A DNA stretch of 64,000 nucleotides from Marivivens donghaensis. Its GTDB lineage: Bacteria; Pseudomonadota; Alphaproteobacteria; Rhodobacterales; Rhodobacteraceae. This document shows, one piece after another, positions 34,396 through 43,685 of this stretch. The notes below the pieces were generated by a model. It was not told the DNA's origin. It ran no database searches and was given only the letters and a program-made list of their open reading frames with translations. Position 1 is the first letter of the stretch. The number at the start of each line of letters is the position of its first letter. Made by a program: the position numbers and the translations under genes. The stretch lies in contig NZ_JALNPR010000002.1 of assembly GCF_023541015.1 (NCBI RefSeq), positions 496,001 to 560,000 of the forward strand, read 5' to 3'.

Positions 34396-35370
34396 ATGGG
34401 TTTTCTCGACAACGGCACATGGCGCGACGAATGGTACGACACCGAATCGACGGGCGGTAAATTCGTGCGCACGACGGCTGCCTTTCGAAACTGGATTACG
34501 GCTGATGGATCGGCTGGACCAACTGGCGAAGGTGGGTTCAAAGCCGAAAGCGGTCGCTATCACCTATACGTGTCCTACGCCTGTCCTTGGGCGCACCGCA
34601 CGCTCGTGTTCCGTGCAATCAAGGACCTGACCGATCACATCAGCGTCTCTGTCGTGCACCCTCACATGCTGAGCGATGGCTGGACCTTTGACACCGATTT
34701 TAACGGCGCAACAGGCGATACCCTCTTTGGCCTGCCATTTCTGCGCGACATCTACACTCGAACTGATCCAACCATCTCTGGACGCGTTACGGTGCCGATC
34801 CTCTGGGACAAAGAACGTCAGACGATTGTCTCTAACGAAAGTTCAGAGATCATCCGGATGCTCAATTCCGCTTTCAATGGCATCACTGGAAATACGGACG
34901 ACTACTGGCCAGAAAGCCTGCGCGATCAGATCGAGGCGTTGAACGAACGCATCTACGACACGGTAAACAACGGCGTTTACAAGTCAGGCTTTGCCACCAG
35001 CCAATCCGCGTATGAAGAAGCCGTAGGCCCTTTGTTCGACAGCCTCGATTGGCTCGAAGGCATCCTCTCGACCAACCGTTATTTGACAGGCGACACCCTG
35101 ACCGAAGCCGATTGGCGCCTCTGGACGACACTCGTGCGTTTCGACGTTGTCTATCATGGCCACTTCAAATGTAATCGTCGTAAACTGATCGAATATCCGA
35201 ACCTCTGGGCCTACACCCGCGAGCTCTATCAGTTCGAAGGCGTGGCAGAGACGACCCATTTCGACCACATCAGCCACCACTATCACTACAGCCACGACAC
35301 GATTAACCCGCACCGCATTGTCCCCGTCGGGCCTGATCTGGACTGGAACACACCACATGGACGCGGATAG
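34396..35370 (+). CDS. Glutathionyl-hydroquinone reductase (Xi-class GST)
   Basis: This 324-aa protein starts at the ATG at 34396 (MGFLDNGTWRDEWYDTESTGGKFVR). The thioredoxin-fold part holds the Xi-class active-site Cys in YHLYVSYACPWAHRTLVFRA. IVSNESSEIIRMLN is the glutathione gamma-Glu site, and the C-terminal helical domain includes FDVVYHGHFKCNRRKLIEYPNLWAYTRELYQ. These YqjG/PcpF-type enzymes reduce glutathionyl-hydroquinones. It is unrelated in function to the B12 genes on either side. Upstream, 34106-34395 is the divergent gap to the cob operon, in which I see only a small CCTAC-AGGG-GTAGG hairpin. Confidence 0.93.
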   Translation: MGFLDNGTWRDEWYDTESTGGKFVRTTAAFRNWITADGSAGPTGEGGFKAESGRYHLYVSYACPWAHRTLVFRAIKDLTDHISVSVVHPHMLSDGWTFDTDFNGATGDTLFGLPFLRDIYTRTDPTISGRVTVPILWDKERQTIVSNESSEIIRMLNSAFNGITGNTDDYWPESLRDQIEALNERIYDTVNNGVYKSGFATSQSAYEEAVGPLFDSLDWLEGILSTNRYLTGDTLTEADWRLWTTLVRFDVVYHGHFKCNRRKLIEYPNLWAYTRELYQFEGVAETTHFDHISHHYHYSHDTINPHRIVPVGPDLDWNTPHGRG

Positions 35371-35418
35371 TGGCATCTTGGTCGTGTCCTGACCTGTACA
35401 GACGAAGTTGACGTCCTA

Positions 35419-35466
35419 CTCTTGTTTCGCGACGCCCAATCGGGTTGAAAAGGCGCGAAGCAAGAG
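35419..35466 (+). promoter_or_regulatory. 13-bp leader stem covering the ribosome site of the DUF1636-cobC-cobD operon
   Basis: The 5' arm 35419-35431 (CTCTTGTTTCGCG) pairs with 35454-35466 (CGCGAAGCAAGAG) over 13 positions, with a single G-U wobble and a 22-nt loop. The 3' arm includes most of the AGAGG ribosome site (35463-35467) of the gene starting at 35475. Folding would therefore block initiation unless something opens it. It shows no cobalamin-riboswitch consensus and has no U-run. Confidence 0.6.
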
Positions 35467-35474
35467 GATGATCA

Positions 35475-35846
35475 ATGACCAGCTGGATTACCATATGTGC
35501 AGGGTGCAAGCGCGCTGATTGGGGAGAGCGCAGCATGGACAAAACCGACGGTGAAGCCTTTGCTGAACTGATCGAAGCCGCTGCGCAACCTGCTGGCATC
35601 AACACTCGCCGCGTTACCTGCACCATGGGATGCGAACGTGCCTGCAACGTGATCGTTCAAGGCGCAGGGAAAATCAGCTACTCCCTCGGCATGTTTGACG
35701 CGACTCCGTCCGATGCTCAGGCAATCGTGGACTATGCCGTCATGCATTCAGAAAGCGAAACGGGCCAAGTTCCTTTCCGCCAGTGGCCTATCGGCGTCAA
35801 AGGGCACTTTGTCTCTCGCCACATTCCATTGCCGGAGCAGAACTGA
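35475..35846 (+). CDS. DUF1636 metal-binding protein (first copy)
   Basis: This 123-aa protein has the DUF1636 thioredoxin-like layout. An N-terminal C-x2-C is seen in TICAGCKRADWG (C9, C12). A second Cys group, CTMGCERACNVIVQG, lies near residues 51-65, followed by KISYSLGMFDATPSDAQAIVDYAVMH. DUF1636 genes are recurrently found in B12 loci, and a 2Fe-2S or metal-carrier role is assumed but unproven. Its stop overlaps the cobC start by one base. A second DUF1636 gene lies at 44543-44866 beside cobW. Confidence 0.85.
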   Translation: MTSWITICAGCKRADWGERSMDKTDGEAFAELIEAAAQPAGINTRRVTCTMGCERACNVIVQGAGKISYSLGMFDATPSDAQAIVDYAVMHSESETGQVPFRQWPIGVKGHFVSRHIPLPEQN

Positions 35847-36784
35847 TGGCCCGCGATCACGGTGGTGGCGTCGATGCCGCTGTCGCAAAATGGGGCGGCC
35901 ATCGCTCTGACTGGGTTGATCTGTCGACAGGGATAAACCCAGTCCCCTACCCCGTTGGTGATATTTCGGCGGTTGCGTGGAATACTCTTCCTGACAGCGG
36001 TGCTATGGATCGGCTCATATCTGCCGCACGTGCGTTTTGGAACGTGCCCGAAGGTGCTGAAATCCTACCCGCCAATGGTGCCTCTGCGCTCATAGCTCGA
36101 ATGCCCAGCCTGTCAGATAGCAACAGCACATATATTCCAACGCCCACCTACAACGAGCATGCGGCAGCTTTTGATGCAGCGGGCAAGCTCGGCAATGGCG
36201 ATACCGTACAAGCGTCGAACCATGTTTACGTTCATCCGAACAATCCCGATGGCAAACTCTGGTCCAGTGACATTTTCGGAGACCGCCCTCTAACCGTGAT
36301 CGACGAAAGCTTTTGCGACGTTTGGCCCGAACAATCCCATATCGCCCGCGCCGCGGACGAGGGAATTGTCATTCTCAAGAGCTTTGGCAAATTCTGGGGC
36401 CTCGCAGGTTTGCGTTTGGGGTTCATGATCGCTGCCCCGTCGTTCATCGATCGGATGAAAGCGCTACAAGAACCGTGGTCCGTGAATGGCCCAGCTCTCG
36501 AGATTGGTGCGAGAGCTTTGCGAGACACCTCATGGGCCGTCGAAACGCGGGTCAGGTTGAATGAGGACGCACAACGCCTCGACAATCTTATGCTGCGCAA
36601 AGGAGCAAAGCTGGTCGGCGGAACGCCACTCTTTAGGCTCTACAATGTCGATGATGCCGCACATTGGCAAAATCGTTTGGCCGAAAATCATGTCTGGTCA
36701 CGCATTTTCCCCTATTCGAAAACGTGGATCCGCCTTGGTCTTCCTGCGCCCGACCAATGGGATCAACTAGAGGCCGCGCTATGA
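35846..36784 (+). CDS. cobC: CobC: threonine-phosphate decarboxylase-like PLP enzyme
   Basis: This 312-aa fold-type I PLP enzyme starts at the ATG at 35846 (MARDHGGGVDAAVAKWGG). It carries WVDLSTGINPVPYP, the CobC/CobD substrate loop; HPNNPDGKLWS; VIDESFCDVWPE; and the PLP lysine in ILKSFGKFWGLAGLRLGF. Relatives supply the (R)-1-amino-2-propanol (phosphate) arm of B12. It is shorter than some members (about 330-360 aa). The gene is flanked by DUF1636 and cobD, overlapping both, and all three are probably controlled by the leader stem at 35419. Confidence 0.92.
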   Translation: MARDHGGGVDAAVAKWGGHRSDWVDLSTGINPVPYPVGDISAVAWNTLPDSGAMDRLISAARAFWNVPEGAEILPANGASALIARMPSLSDSNSTYIPTPTYNEHAAAFDAAGKLGNGDTVQASNHVYVHPNNPDGKLWSSDIFGDRPLTVIDESFCDVWPEQSHIARAADEGIVILKSFGKFWGLAGLRLGFMIAAPSFIDRMKALQEPWSVNGPALEIGARALRDTSWAVETRVRLNEDAQRLDNLMLRKGAKLVGGTPLFRLYNVDDAAHWQNRLAENHVWSRIFPYSKTWIRLGLPAPDQWDQLEAAL

Positions 36785-37680
36785 GCGTTCTGTTGGCCAT
36801 GGTGTTGGACGCGATTTTCGGAGAGCCAAAGTGGCTCTGGTCGCACTTTCCGCATCCTGCGGTTCTGATGGGGAAATGCGTCAGTTTCATCGACACGTCG
36901 TTTAACAAAGGCACCCATCGCAAAGACAAAGGCATCGCGTCCTTCGCCATTCTCGTCGTGGTGTTCGCACTATTGGGCATGGGCCTTCAGGATTTACCAG
37001 GTTTCTGGGCCGAAGCGATCGTCGGCGCAATGCTCCTCGCGCAGAAGTCGTTAGTGGAACACGTTGCAGACGTAGCCAAAGGACTGCGTACCTCGGTCGA
37101 GGCAGGTCGTGCCTCTGTTGCCATGATCGTTGGGCGTGACACCGCCGAACTCGACGAACCCGCTGTCGCTCGCGCAGCAATCGAAAGCGCTGCCGAGAAT
37201 TTTAGCGACGGCGTGTTGGCGCCGTTGTTCTGGTTTGCGGTTGGCGGGCTGCCCGGCCTTTTAATCTACAAGATCACGAACACCGCAGACAGCATGATCG
37301 GATACCGAACCCCGCGCCACGAACAATTCGGATGGGCTGCAGCGCGGTTCGATGACCTGCTCAACCTCATTCCAGCTCGTCTGACCGCCATCCTGTTCAT
37401 CGCACTCAAACCGAACCTATGGAAATTCTCACCAATCCGTAAGGATGCAGGATTGCACCGTAGCCCGAACGCTGGATGGCCAGAGGCAGCCCTTTCTCGT
37501 GTCCTCGGGATCGCCCTTTCGGGTCCACGCGCATACCACGGCGAAATGCGCGATTATCCGTGGGTCAATGCAGATGGACGGAAAGACGCCACCGCAGAAG
37601 ACGTAGACCGTGCCGTGCGTGAACTCTGGTGGGCATGGGGCATCGCATGTGTCGTGATTTTGGGCATCACGTTTATCTAA
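36781..37680 (+). CDS. cobD: Adenosylcobinamide-phosphate synthase CobD (CbiB)
   Basis: This 299-aa integral membrane enzyme attaches aminopropanol (phosphate) to adenosylcobyric acid. It has about five hydrophobic helices and the family blocks LDAIFGEPKWLWSHFPHPAVLMGK, MIVGRDTAELDEPAVARAAIESAAENFSDGVLAPLFWF, YKITNTADSMIGYRTPRHEQFGWAAARFDDLLNLIPARL and GPRAYHGEMRDYPWVN. The start overlaps the cobC stop by 4 bp (ATGA). A lytic transglycosylase gene follows after 53 bp. Confidence 0.96.
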   Translation: MSVLLAMVLDAIFGEPKWLWSHFPHPAVLMGKCVSFIDTSFNKGTHRKDKGIASFAILVVVFALLGMGLQDLPGFWAEAIVGAMLLAQKSLVEHVADVAKGLRTSVEAGRASVAMIVGRDTAELDEPAVARAAIESAAENFSDGVLAPLFWFAVGGLPGLLIYKITNTADSMIGYRTPRHEQFGWAAARFDDLLNLIPARLTAILFIALKPNLWKFSPIRKDAGLHRSPNAGWPEAALSRVLGIALSGPRAYHGEMRDYPWVNADGRKDATAEDVDRAVRELWWAWGIACVVILGITFI

Positions 37681-37733
37681 GGTTGCATGCGCCGATCCGA
37701 CTGATACCCTCTCGCCAAACTGTTGGAGGTCCC

Positions 37734-38897
37734 ATGCGTTTTATTTTGCCTTTCATCGCCGCCCTTTGCGCAACTTCGGCACAGGCCACGACCTGCGGCG
37801 GTTCTTTCGCGAATTTCGTGGAGGGTCTCAAACAAGAAGCCGTAGCGAGCGGCCATGATCGCGGAACCGTCGATCAGTTCTTTGCGAACGCAAGCCAAGA
37901 CGATGCTGTTCTTCGGGCTGACCGTCGGCAAGGTGTTTTCCAAAAGGACTTTATCGACTTCTCGCGCAGTCTCATTTCCCAAAATCGGGTCAACAACGGC
38001 GCGATCTATTCAGACCGTTTCGATTCCGTTTTCGACCGCATAGAACGCGAATATGGCATCAATCGCGGGGTTCTCTTAGCGTTTTGGGCGTTTGAAACCG
38101 ATTTCGGTCAGGTCCAAGGCGATTTTAACACTCTCAATGCGCTTGTGACTCTATCTCACGACTGTCGCCGACCAGAACTGTTCCGCCCGCAAGTGATGGC
38201 TGCCCTTACACTATTCGAACGCGGGGATTTTAGCCCGACGAACACCAGAGGCGCTTGGGCTGGCGAAATCGGGCAGGTGCAGATGCTACCCAAAGACATT
38301 CTTGAAAACGGTCGCGATGGCGATGGGGACGGTCACGTAGACCTTAAAGGATCTTCGCCTGATGCGCTAATGTCTGGTGCTGCGATGCTGTCGTCGCTCG
38401 GCTGGCGCGCTAATGAACCGTGGCTACAAGAAGTCACCGTTCCCGCGGACCTCGACTGGTCGCTCACAGGTCTAAATCACGAAATGTCAGGGCACGACTG
38501 GGCGAATTTAGGCGTTCAAGGTCGCAGCGGGTCCATCGCCAATTTGCCTGCGTCGGTCCTCTTACCAATGGGCCGTAAAGGTCCAGCCTTCCTCGCCTAT
38601 CCGAATTTCCATGTCTATTTCGAATGGAACAAATCGATGGTCTATGTGACCACCGCGGCTTACTTTGCAACCCGCCTAGAAGGGGCTCCAGCCTATAACG
38701 CAGGAAACCCCGACCCTGCGCTGAGCGGCGACGAAATCATGACCCTGCAGCGTCGACTAGAAGCCCGCGGTTACGATGTAGGCGGGGTCGATGGGATCAT
38801 AGGTGAAATGACCCGCGAAGCCGTTCAGACAGAGCAAGAACGGCTCAGTTTGCCAGCTGACGCTTGGCCAACGCGCGATCTGTTGAACCGCCTCTAA
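37734..38897 (+). CDS. Lytic murein transglycosylase (MltB family) with peptidoglycan-binding domain
   Basis: This 387-aa protein starts behind TTGGAGG at the ATG at 37734. A signal peptide (residues 1-18, MRFILPFIAALCATSAQA) has no lipobox, so the product is likely periplasmic and soluble. The SLT-2 domain has the catalytic Glu121 in LLAFWAFETDFGQVQG and GEIGQVQMLPKDIL. Residues 325-387 form a peptidoglycan-binding domain (IMTLQRRLEARGYDVGGVDGIIGEMTREAV). It cleaves glycan strands to 1,6-anhydro ends. The gap to the glycosyltransferase gene is 3 bp. Confidence 0.92.
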   Translation: MRFILPFIAALCATSAQATTCGGSFANFVEGLKQEAVASGHDRGTVDQFFANASQDDAVLRADRRQGVFQKDFIDFSRSLISQNRVNNGAIYSDRFDSVFDRIEREYGINRGVLLAFWAFETDFGQVQGDFNTLNALVTLSHDCRRPELFRPQVMAALTLFERGDFSPTNTRGAWAGEIGQVQMLPKDILENGRDGDGDGHVDLKGSSPDALMSGAAMLSSLGWRANEPWLQEVTVPADLDWSLTGLNHEMSGHDWANLGVQGRSGSIANLPASVLLPMGRKGPAFLAYPNFHVYFEWNKSMVYVTTAAYFATRLEGAPAYNAGNPDPALSGDEIMTLQRRLEARGYDVGGVDGIIGEMTREAVQTEQERLSLPADAWPTRDLLNRL

Positions 38898-38900
38898 TCG

Positions 38901-39791
38901 ATGGCTGACTGGGGAATATGCACTACGATAAAAGCCCCACTGGCCGAGGTGGAGGCCTTTGTCGCCTATCACTTGTCCATCGGGGTTGCGCATATTTGGC
39001 TCCACTTCGATGATCCGGCCGACCCAGCTGCCGCTGCGTTTGAGGGTCATCCACAGCTGACAATTATCCGATGCGACGAGGCGTATTGGATTAACCTCCT
39101 CGGTTCGCGCCCTGACGCGCACCAGCCCCGCCAAGCCGCGAATATGAAGCGGGTCTACGACGCCGCGCCATTGGAATGGCTCGTACATATCGACGTGGAC
39201 GAGTTTATCTATACCGACGAACCGATTGGCTCTGTGTTGGATACAGCATCCGATTGCATGGTCCGCATGCGCCCTTGGGAGGCCGTGCATTCCCCTACAG
39301 GGCTTCCTGTTTTCGATGCGAACCTGTTCCGCGCACCGCTCAAAGGCAAAGAACACCGCCAACGCTGGCGGCAGTCGTTTCGGCAGTTTGCCCCCGCCCT
39401 GCGCAAGGGCGCACTGAGCCATGTCGCTGGAAAGTCATTCTTCCGAACAGGGCGCGATGATCTTGAACCGAGAATTCATGGGGCTTGGGTTGATGGGCAA
39501 CAACTACGCGGCATTCCGTTTCATGACGGTATCAAACTGCTGCATTTCCATGCCCAAAATCGCGCTGATTGGATCGCGCGCCTCCCCTATCGGCTCGAAC
39601 ACGGCGGGTATCGCGGCAATGAAGAAATGAAGCGTCACCTTGACGGCGCTAGTGTCGAAGACATCGCCGCATTCTACGATCAGGTGATGACAATTAAACC
39701 GTGGCTCGCCCTGAAATTGGCCGAGGAAAACTTGCTCATTGAGGCAAACTTAGACCTGCCAGCCAAGGTCGCTGCCTTTAGGCAACCATAG
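38901..39791 (+). CDS. Glycosyltransferase family 2-like protein (GT92/DUF23 type)
   Basis: This 296-aa protein has the features of glycosyltransferases sometimes named glyco_tranf_2_4. An N-terminal TTIKAPLAEVEAFVAYHLSIGVAHIWLHFDDP holds nucleotide-sugar contacts. A metal-binding D-x-D lies in LEWLVHIDVDEFIYTD, and there is a later HGAWVDGQ segment. No membrane segment is apparent. The sugar and acceptor are unknown; surface polysaccharide decoration is a fair guess. It sits 3 bp after the transglycosylase and overlaps the convergent smc gene by 14 bp. Confidence 0.8.
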   Translation: MADWGICTTIKAPLAEVEAFVAYHLSIGVAHIWLHFDDPADPAAAAFEGHPQLTIIRCDEAYWINLLGSRPDAHQPRQAANMKRVYDAAPLEWLVHIDVDEFIYTDEPIGSVLDTASDCMVRMRPWEAVHSPTGLPVFDANLFRAPLKGKEHRQRWRQSFRQFAPALRKGALSHVAGKSFFRTGRDDLEPRIHGAWVDGQQLRGIPFHDGIKLLHFHAQNRADWIARLPYRLEHGGYRGNEEMKRHLDGASVEDIAAFYDQVMTIKPWLALKLAEENLLIEANLDLPAKVAAFRQP

Positions 39792-42700
39792 CTTCAGCCT
39801 TCTTAAGATCAACACTGACAAGCTGGCTAACCCCTTGTTCTTGCATTGTTACCCCAAACAAACGGTCCATCCGCGCCATCGTCACCGCGTGGTGTGTGAT
39901 GATCAAGAAACGCGTGTTCGTCTGGCGTGTCATCTCATCCAAGAGGTCGCAGAACCGCGTCACGTTCGCATCGTCCAATGGCGCGTCAACTTCGTCCAGA
40001 ACACAGATCGGCGCGGGGTTCGCGAGGAACACAGCAAAGATCAACGCCATCGCAGTCAAGGTTTGTTCACCACCCGACAACAACGAAAGCGTCGACAGTT
40101 TTTTACCTGGTGGTTGGCACATGATCTCAAGACCCGCTTCGAGCGGGTCATCGGATTCGACCAGAACCAGCTTTGCCTCGCCACCACCAAACAGGTGAGT
40201 GAACAGCATGCCGAAGTTCTCGTTCACCTGCTCAAAAGCGGTCAAAAGGCGTTCGCGACCCTCGCGGTTCAGACCAAAGATCCCCTGCCGCAGAGCTTTG
40301 ATCGCTTCTTCCAAATCCACTTTGTCGCCAGTGAGTTTGTCGTATTCGGTTTGAACCTCAACCGCGTCTTCTTCGGCCCTAAGGTTAACAGCGCCCAGCG
40401 CGTCGCGCTGACGCTTATAACTATTTACCTGAACTTCGATTTCTTCGGCAGGTGGCATCTTATCTGGATCAACGTCCAGCGCATCGAGGAGCTTATCAGG
40501 CGTCGTTTCCTGCGCCTCCATGATCCGTTCGGCCGCGTAAGCTACAGTTTCGCGAGCGGCCTCGTTTCGGGCCTCAGCGCGGGCGCGCGCCTCACGCGCC
40601 TCAGATGCCAGACGTTCACAATCCCGTTCAGCCATTTGCGCGTCACGCAGTGCCGTCTCAGCTTCTGCCAGGTTGTCTGCAGCCCCTTTGCGGCGCTCCT
40701 CTGCTTCTTCGATCGCGTGAGCCAGTTCATCGCGCTTGGCAGCAATTTCCTCTGGCGCCTCATTGGCCTCATAGAGCGCCTCTTCGCTCTCCGCCTTGCG
40801 CTCTTCCAATTCGGACGTGCGTTTCGTTGCCGTATCCAAACGGTGGCGCCATCCGCTGATCTCTTTGGTGATTTCCTGAGACCGTTTTAGACGCGCGTCA
40901 CCCTCACGACGCACTTCATCAAATGCCGCGCGTTTGGTCATCATCATCATGCGGGCGGCTTCGACGGTCATCTTGACGTCCTCAACCGCTGCTCTCGCAT
41001 CCGCCAAATCTGGCAAAGCCCGAGCGGTCGCCTCGGCCTCTGACAGCGCCTTGCGCGAAGCCATCGCTTCTTCTTCATGGCGACGCAGAGCAAGGCCAGA
41101 ACTTTCCCGTTTCCCCTCGGACAGGTTGCGCTCCGCTTCAGCACGCGACAGGGCACGAGCGGCATCCGCAACCTGTTGATCTGCGGCACGACGCGCGGTG
41201 CGCGCCATTTGGTCCGCTTGCGTTAGCTTCTCGAGCCGCATTGTCACGTCTTCGTGGGCGATACGCGCGGCATCTGAACGCTCGGTCGCAACCTCCAAAT
41301 CGGCTCGAAGTTCGTTCAATCGGTTGATCTGTTGCAAACGAAGCGCCGCCGCCGAAGGGGCATCTTCGGCCCCAGCACGGAACCCATCCCAGCGCCAAAG
41401 ATCGCCTTCAACGCTGACCAGTCGTTGCCCAGGCTGCAGATCGACTTGGAGCCGCGCACCATCTGCCGCATCGACCAGACCGACCTGCCCCATACGGCGA
41501 ACCAGAACGTCAGGTACATCAACGTAAGTGGTCAAAGGCTCGACCCCCGGCGGCAATTCTTGGGGCGCAGAATAGGCAGGCAAAGCCGCCCAGCCAGATT
41601 TAGCATCAGCACCAACCGCAGGCGCACGCAGGTCATCAGCCAATGCTGCACCCAGCGCCTTTTCATAGCCCGACTTCACCGACAACAAATCGAGGATCTG
41701 ACCACCCTCTTTCGCGTCACGTTCGACCAATTTCGACAATGCCGCCACTTCGGCACGCAGCGCATTAGCCTCACCCTCAGCCGCCGACCGCAAGGCCCGC
41801 GCATCAACCTCATGCGATTGACCATCTGCACGGGCAGCTTCGGCCTCAATCAGCGTTTCTTCGGCATGTTCAGCCGTCGCGCGGGCAATCTCTTCGGCCT
41901 CTTGTGCCATTTCGAAATCAGCTTCGGCTTTTTCCAATGCAGCCTCAGCGTCAGCCATGGCCGTGCGGGCACGAGTTGCGTCTTCTTCTGCCTTTGCCAA
42001 AGTTTTGCGGCTGTCTTCAATCAACCTCTGCGCAGACTGGTGACGAGCCGCCAAACGGGCCACATCCTCTGTCTGCTCAGACATCATCGTTTCGCGATCC
42101 TGCAAGGTCGCCGCGGCCTCACGCGCAGCGGCCTGCGCAGCCTCAAGGCGGCCTTCATGACCCTGCCCAGCTTTCGCGATTTCACGCTGCTCCCATTCGA
42201 GCCGTTCAATCGTTTCGCCCGCGTCCTTATTCAGTCCCGCCTCGCGTTCGATATCCCGCGCCAATTGATCGATACGGTTTTTCAGGGTCTGTATTGTTTC
42301 AAGCGCCCGCGCCTCTTGATCCTTTAGCGCATCGCGCTGAACCTGAAGGCGTTGCAACACCGCCGATGCGATGGCTTCTTCTTCGCGTAGGGCTGGCAGC
42401 GCATCCTCTTTTTCTGTGCGCAATTTCCCTGCAGAACGCGCGTTCCCTTCGGCCTGAGACGCCTCAACGGTCCGCTCTCGCAAAACCTCCACCGCTTTCA
42501 TGCGAGCTTCTTCGGCTTCCTTCCAGCGGCGATAGAGCAACATGCCCTCAGACTGACTCAGCTTCTCACCGATTTCACGGTAGCGCGCTGCCTGACGTGC
42601 CTGACGCGCCAATTGCTGCAACTGGTTCGACAATTGCTCAATCACATCATCAACGCGTTCGAGGTTCGCCTCTGCGGCTTTAAGCTTTAGCTCGGCCTCG

Positions 42701-43233
42701 TGGCGACGTTGATAGAGCCCAGAAATGCCTGCCGCTTCTTCGAGGATGCGACGACGTGCCTTGGGTTTCGCGTTGATCAGTTCTGAAATTTGCCCTTGGC
42801 GAACCAAGGCAGGGGAATGAGCCCCCGTCGACGCGTCTGCAAACAGCATCTGCACATCGCGAGCGCGAACGTCTTTGGTGCCAACCTTATAGGCCGAGCC
42901 GATATCGCGGGTAATCCGACGAACAATCTCTAGGTTATCCGCATCATTAAACGCCGCGGGCGCCAGCCGCTCTGCGTTATCGATCACCAGCGACACTTCG
43001 GCAAAGTTTCGAGCGGGCCGCGTCGCAGCCCCCGCGAAAATCACGTCTTCCATCCCGCCGCCCCGCATGGCGGTCGGACGGTTTTCACCCATAACCCAGC
43101 GCAAGGCCTCAAGCAGGTTGGATTTACCGCAGCCGTTCGGCCCAACAACGCCCGTTAGACCGTCCGCAATGATAAGATCGGTCGGATCAACAAAGCTCTT
43201 AAAGCCATTGAGACGCAGCTTGGTAAACTTCAC
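39778..43233 (-). CDS. smc: Chromosome segregation protein SMC
   Basis: This 1151-aa condensin ATPase starts at a GTG (43233). The N-terminal ATPase half has KLRLNGFKSFVDPTDL and Walker A GPNGCGKSN (31-39). Long coiled coils flank a hinge near residues 500-620 (GYEKALGAALADDLRAPAVGADAKSGW). The C-terminal half has the signature LSGGEQTLTA from 1052 and Walker B with D1080-E1081 (ICVLDEVDAPLDD). With ScpA and ScpB it compacts and separates chromosomes; neither partner is in the window. Length and layout are normal. It separates the two halves of the B12 region. Confidence 0.97.
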   Translation of the reverse strand: MKFTKLRLNGFKSFVDPTDLIIADGLTGVVGPNGCGKSNLLEALRWVMGENRPTAMRGGGMEDVIFAGAATRPARNFAEVSLVIDNAERLAPAAFNDADNLEIVRRITRDIGSAYKVGTKDVRARDVQMLFADASTGAHSPALVRQGQISELINAKPKARRRILEEAAGISGLYQRRHEAELKLKAAEANLERVDDVIEQLSNQLQQLARQARQAARYREIGEKLSQSEGMLLYRRWKEAEEARMKAVEVLRERTVEASQAEGNARSAGKLRTEKEDALPALREEEAIASAVLQRLQVQRDALKDQEARALETIQTLKNRIDQLARDIEREAGLNKDAGETIERLEWEQREIAKAGQGHEGRLEAAQAAAREAAATLQDRETMMSEQTEDVARLAARHQSAQRLIEDSRKTLAKAEEDATRARTAMADAEAALEKAEADFEMAQEAEEIARATAEHAEETLIEAEAARADGQSHEVDARALRSAAEGEANALRAEVAALSKLVERDAKEGGQILDLLSVKSGYEKALGAALADDLRAPAVGADAKSGWAALPAYSAPQELPPGVEPLTTYVDVPDVLVRRMGQVGLVDAADGARLQVDLQPGQRLVSVEGDLWRWDGFRAGAEDAPSAAALRLQQINRLNELRADLEVATERSDAARIAHEDVTMRLEKLTQADQMARTARRAADQQVADAARALSRAEAERNLSEGKRESSGLALRRHEEEAMASRKALSEAEATARALPDLADARAAVEDVKMTVEAARMMMMTKRAAFDEVRREGDARLKRSQEITKEISGWRHRLDTATKRTSELEERKAESEEALYEANEAPEEIAAKRDELAHAIEEAEERRKGAADNLAEAETALRDAQMAERDCERLASEAREARARAEARNEAARETVAYAAERIMEAQETTPDKLLDALDVDPDKMPPAEEIEVQVNSYKRQRDALGAVNLRAEEDAVEVQTEYDKLTGDKVDLEEAIKALRQGIFGLNREGRERLLTAFEQVNENFGMLFTHLFGGGEAKLVLVESDDPLEAGLEIMCQPPGKKLSTLSLLSGGEQTLTAMALIFAVFLANPAPICVLDEVDAPLDDANVTRFCDLLDEMTRQTNTRFLIITHHAVTMARMDRLFGVTMQEQGVSQLVSVDLKKAEAMVA

Positions 43234-43450
43234 GCGGAAAACTCATATGATTCTGAACGTTTCATATTTTGGCGACCCTTGCCCTCTAGAGTCAACGAAA
43301 CCACCCAGCATGTGGCGGATTTGGGCGAGTTATCCACAAAATATCGAAATCACACAGACCTATATCCTTTGAGATCGCGACGTTTGGACCATCCAACATG
43401 TCGCGAATCTGCCTTGACGAAGGGCCTGTCAAAATCGCACAAAGAGATGT

Positions 43451-43637
43451 TCGGTGCCTCACCACGTACGCAAAGCGTCAGAGGATAACCGGGAATGCGG
43501 TAAGGCCGGATCCCATCCGGAGGGCCAATTCCGCAGCCGCCCCCGCGACTGTATGCGGCGAGCGTGCCCCTAAAAACCACTGGGAAACCGGGAAGGTAGG
43601 GGAAACGCAGCGACCCGCGAGCCAGGAGACCGACCGA
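43451..43637 (+). promoter_or_regulatory. Cobalamin riboswitch
   Basis: The element shows the cobalamin-riboswitch consensus. It opens TCGGTGCCT, then GATAACCGGGAATGCGGTAAG, then the core CCGCAGCCGCCCCCGCGACTG followed by TATGCGGCGAG. CCACTGGGAAACCGGGAAGG comes next, and the B12 box GCGAGCCAGGAGACCGACC closes it. The ends TCGGT and ACCGA pair. It lies 49 bp upstream of cbtB and should shut down the cobalt importer cbtB-cbtA when adenosylcobalamin is abundant. A TTGACG at 43414-43419 could be the promoter -35. Confidence 0.95.
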
Positions 43638-43685
43638 GCAAAGTTAGAAACCATCCGTCGGGTGTGACGGAACAGGAGAAGAAAT

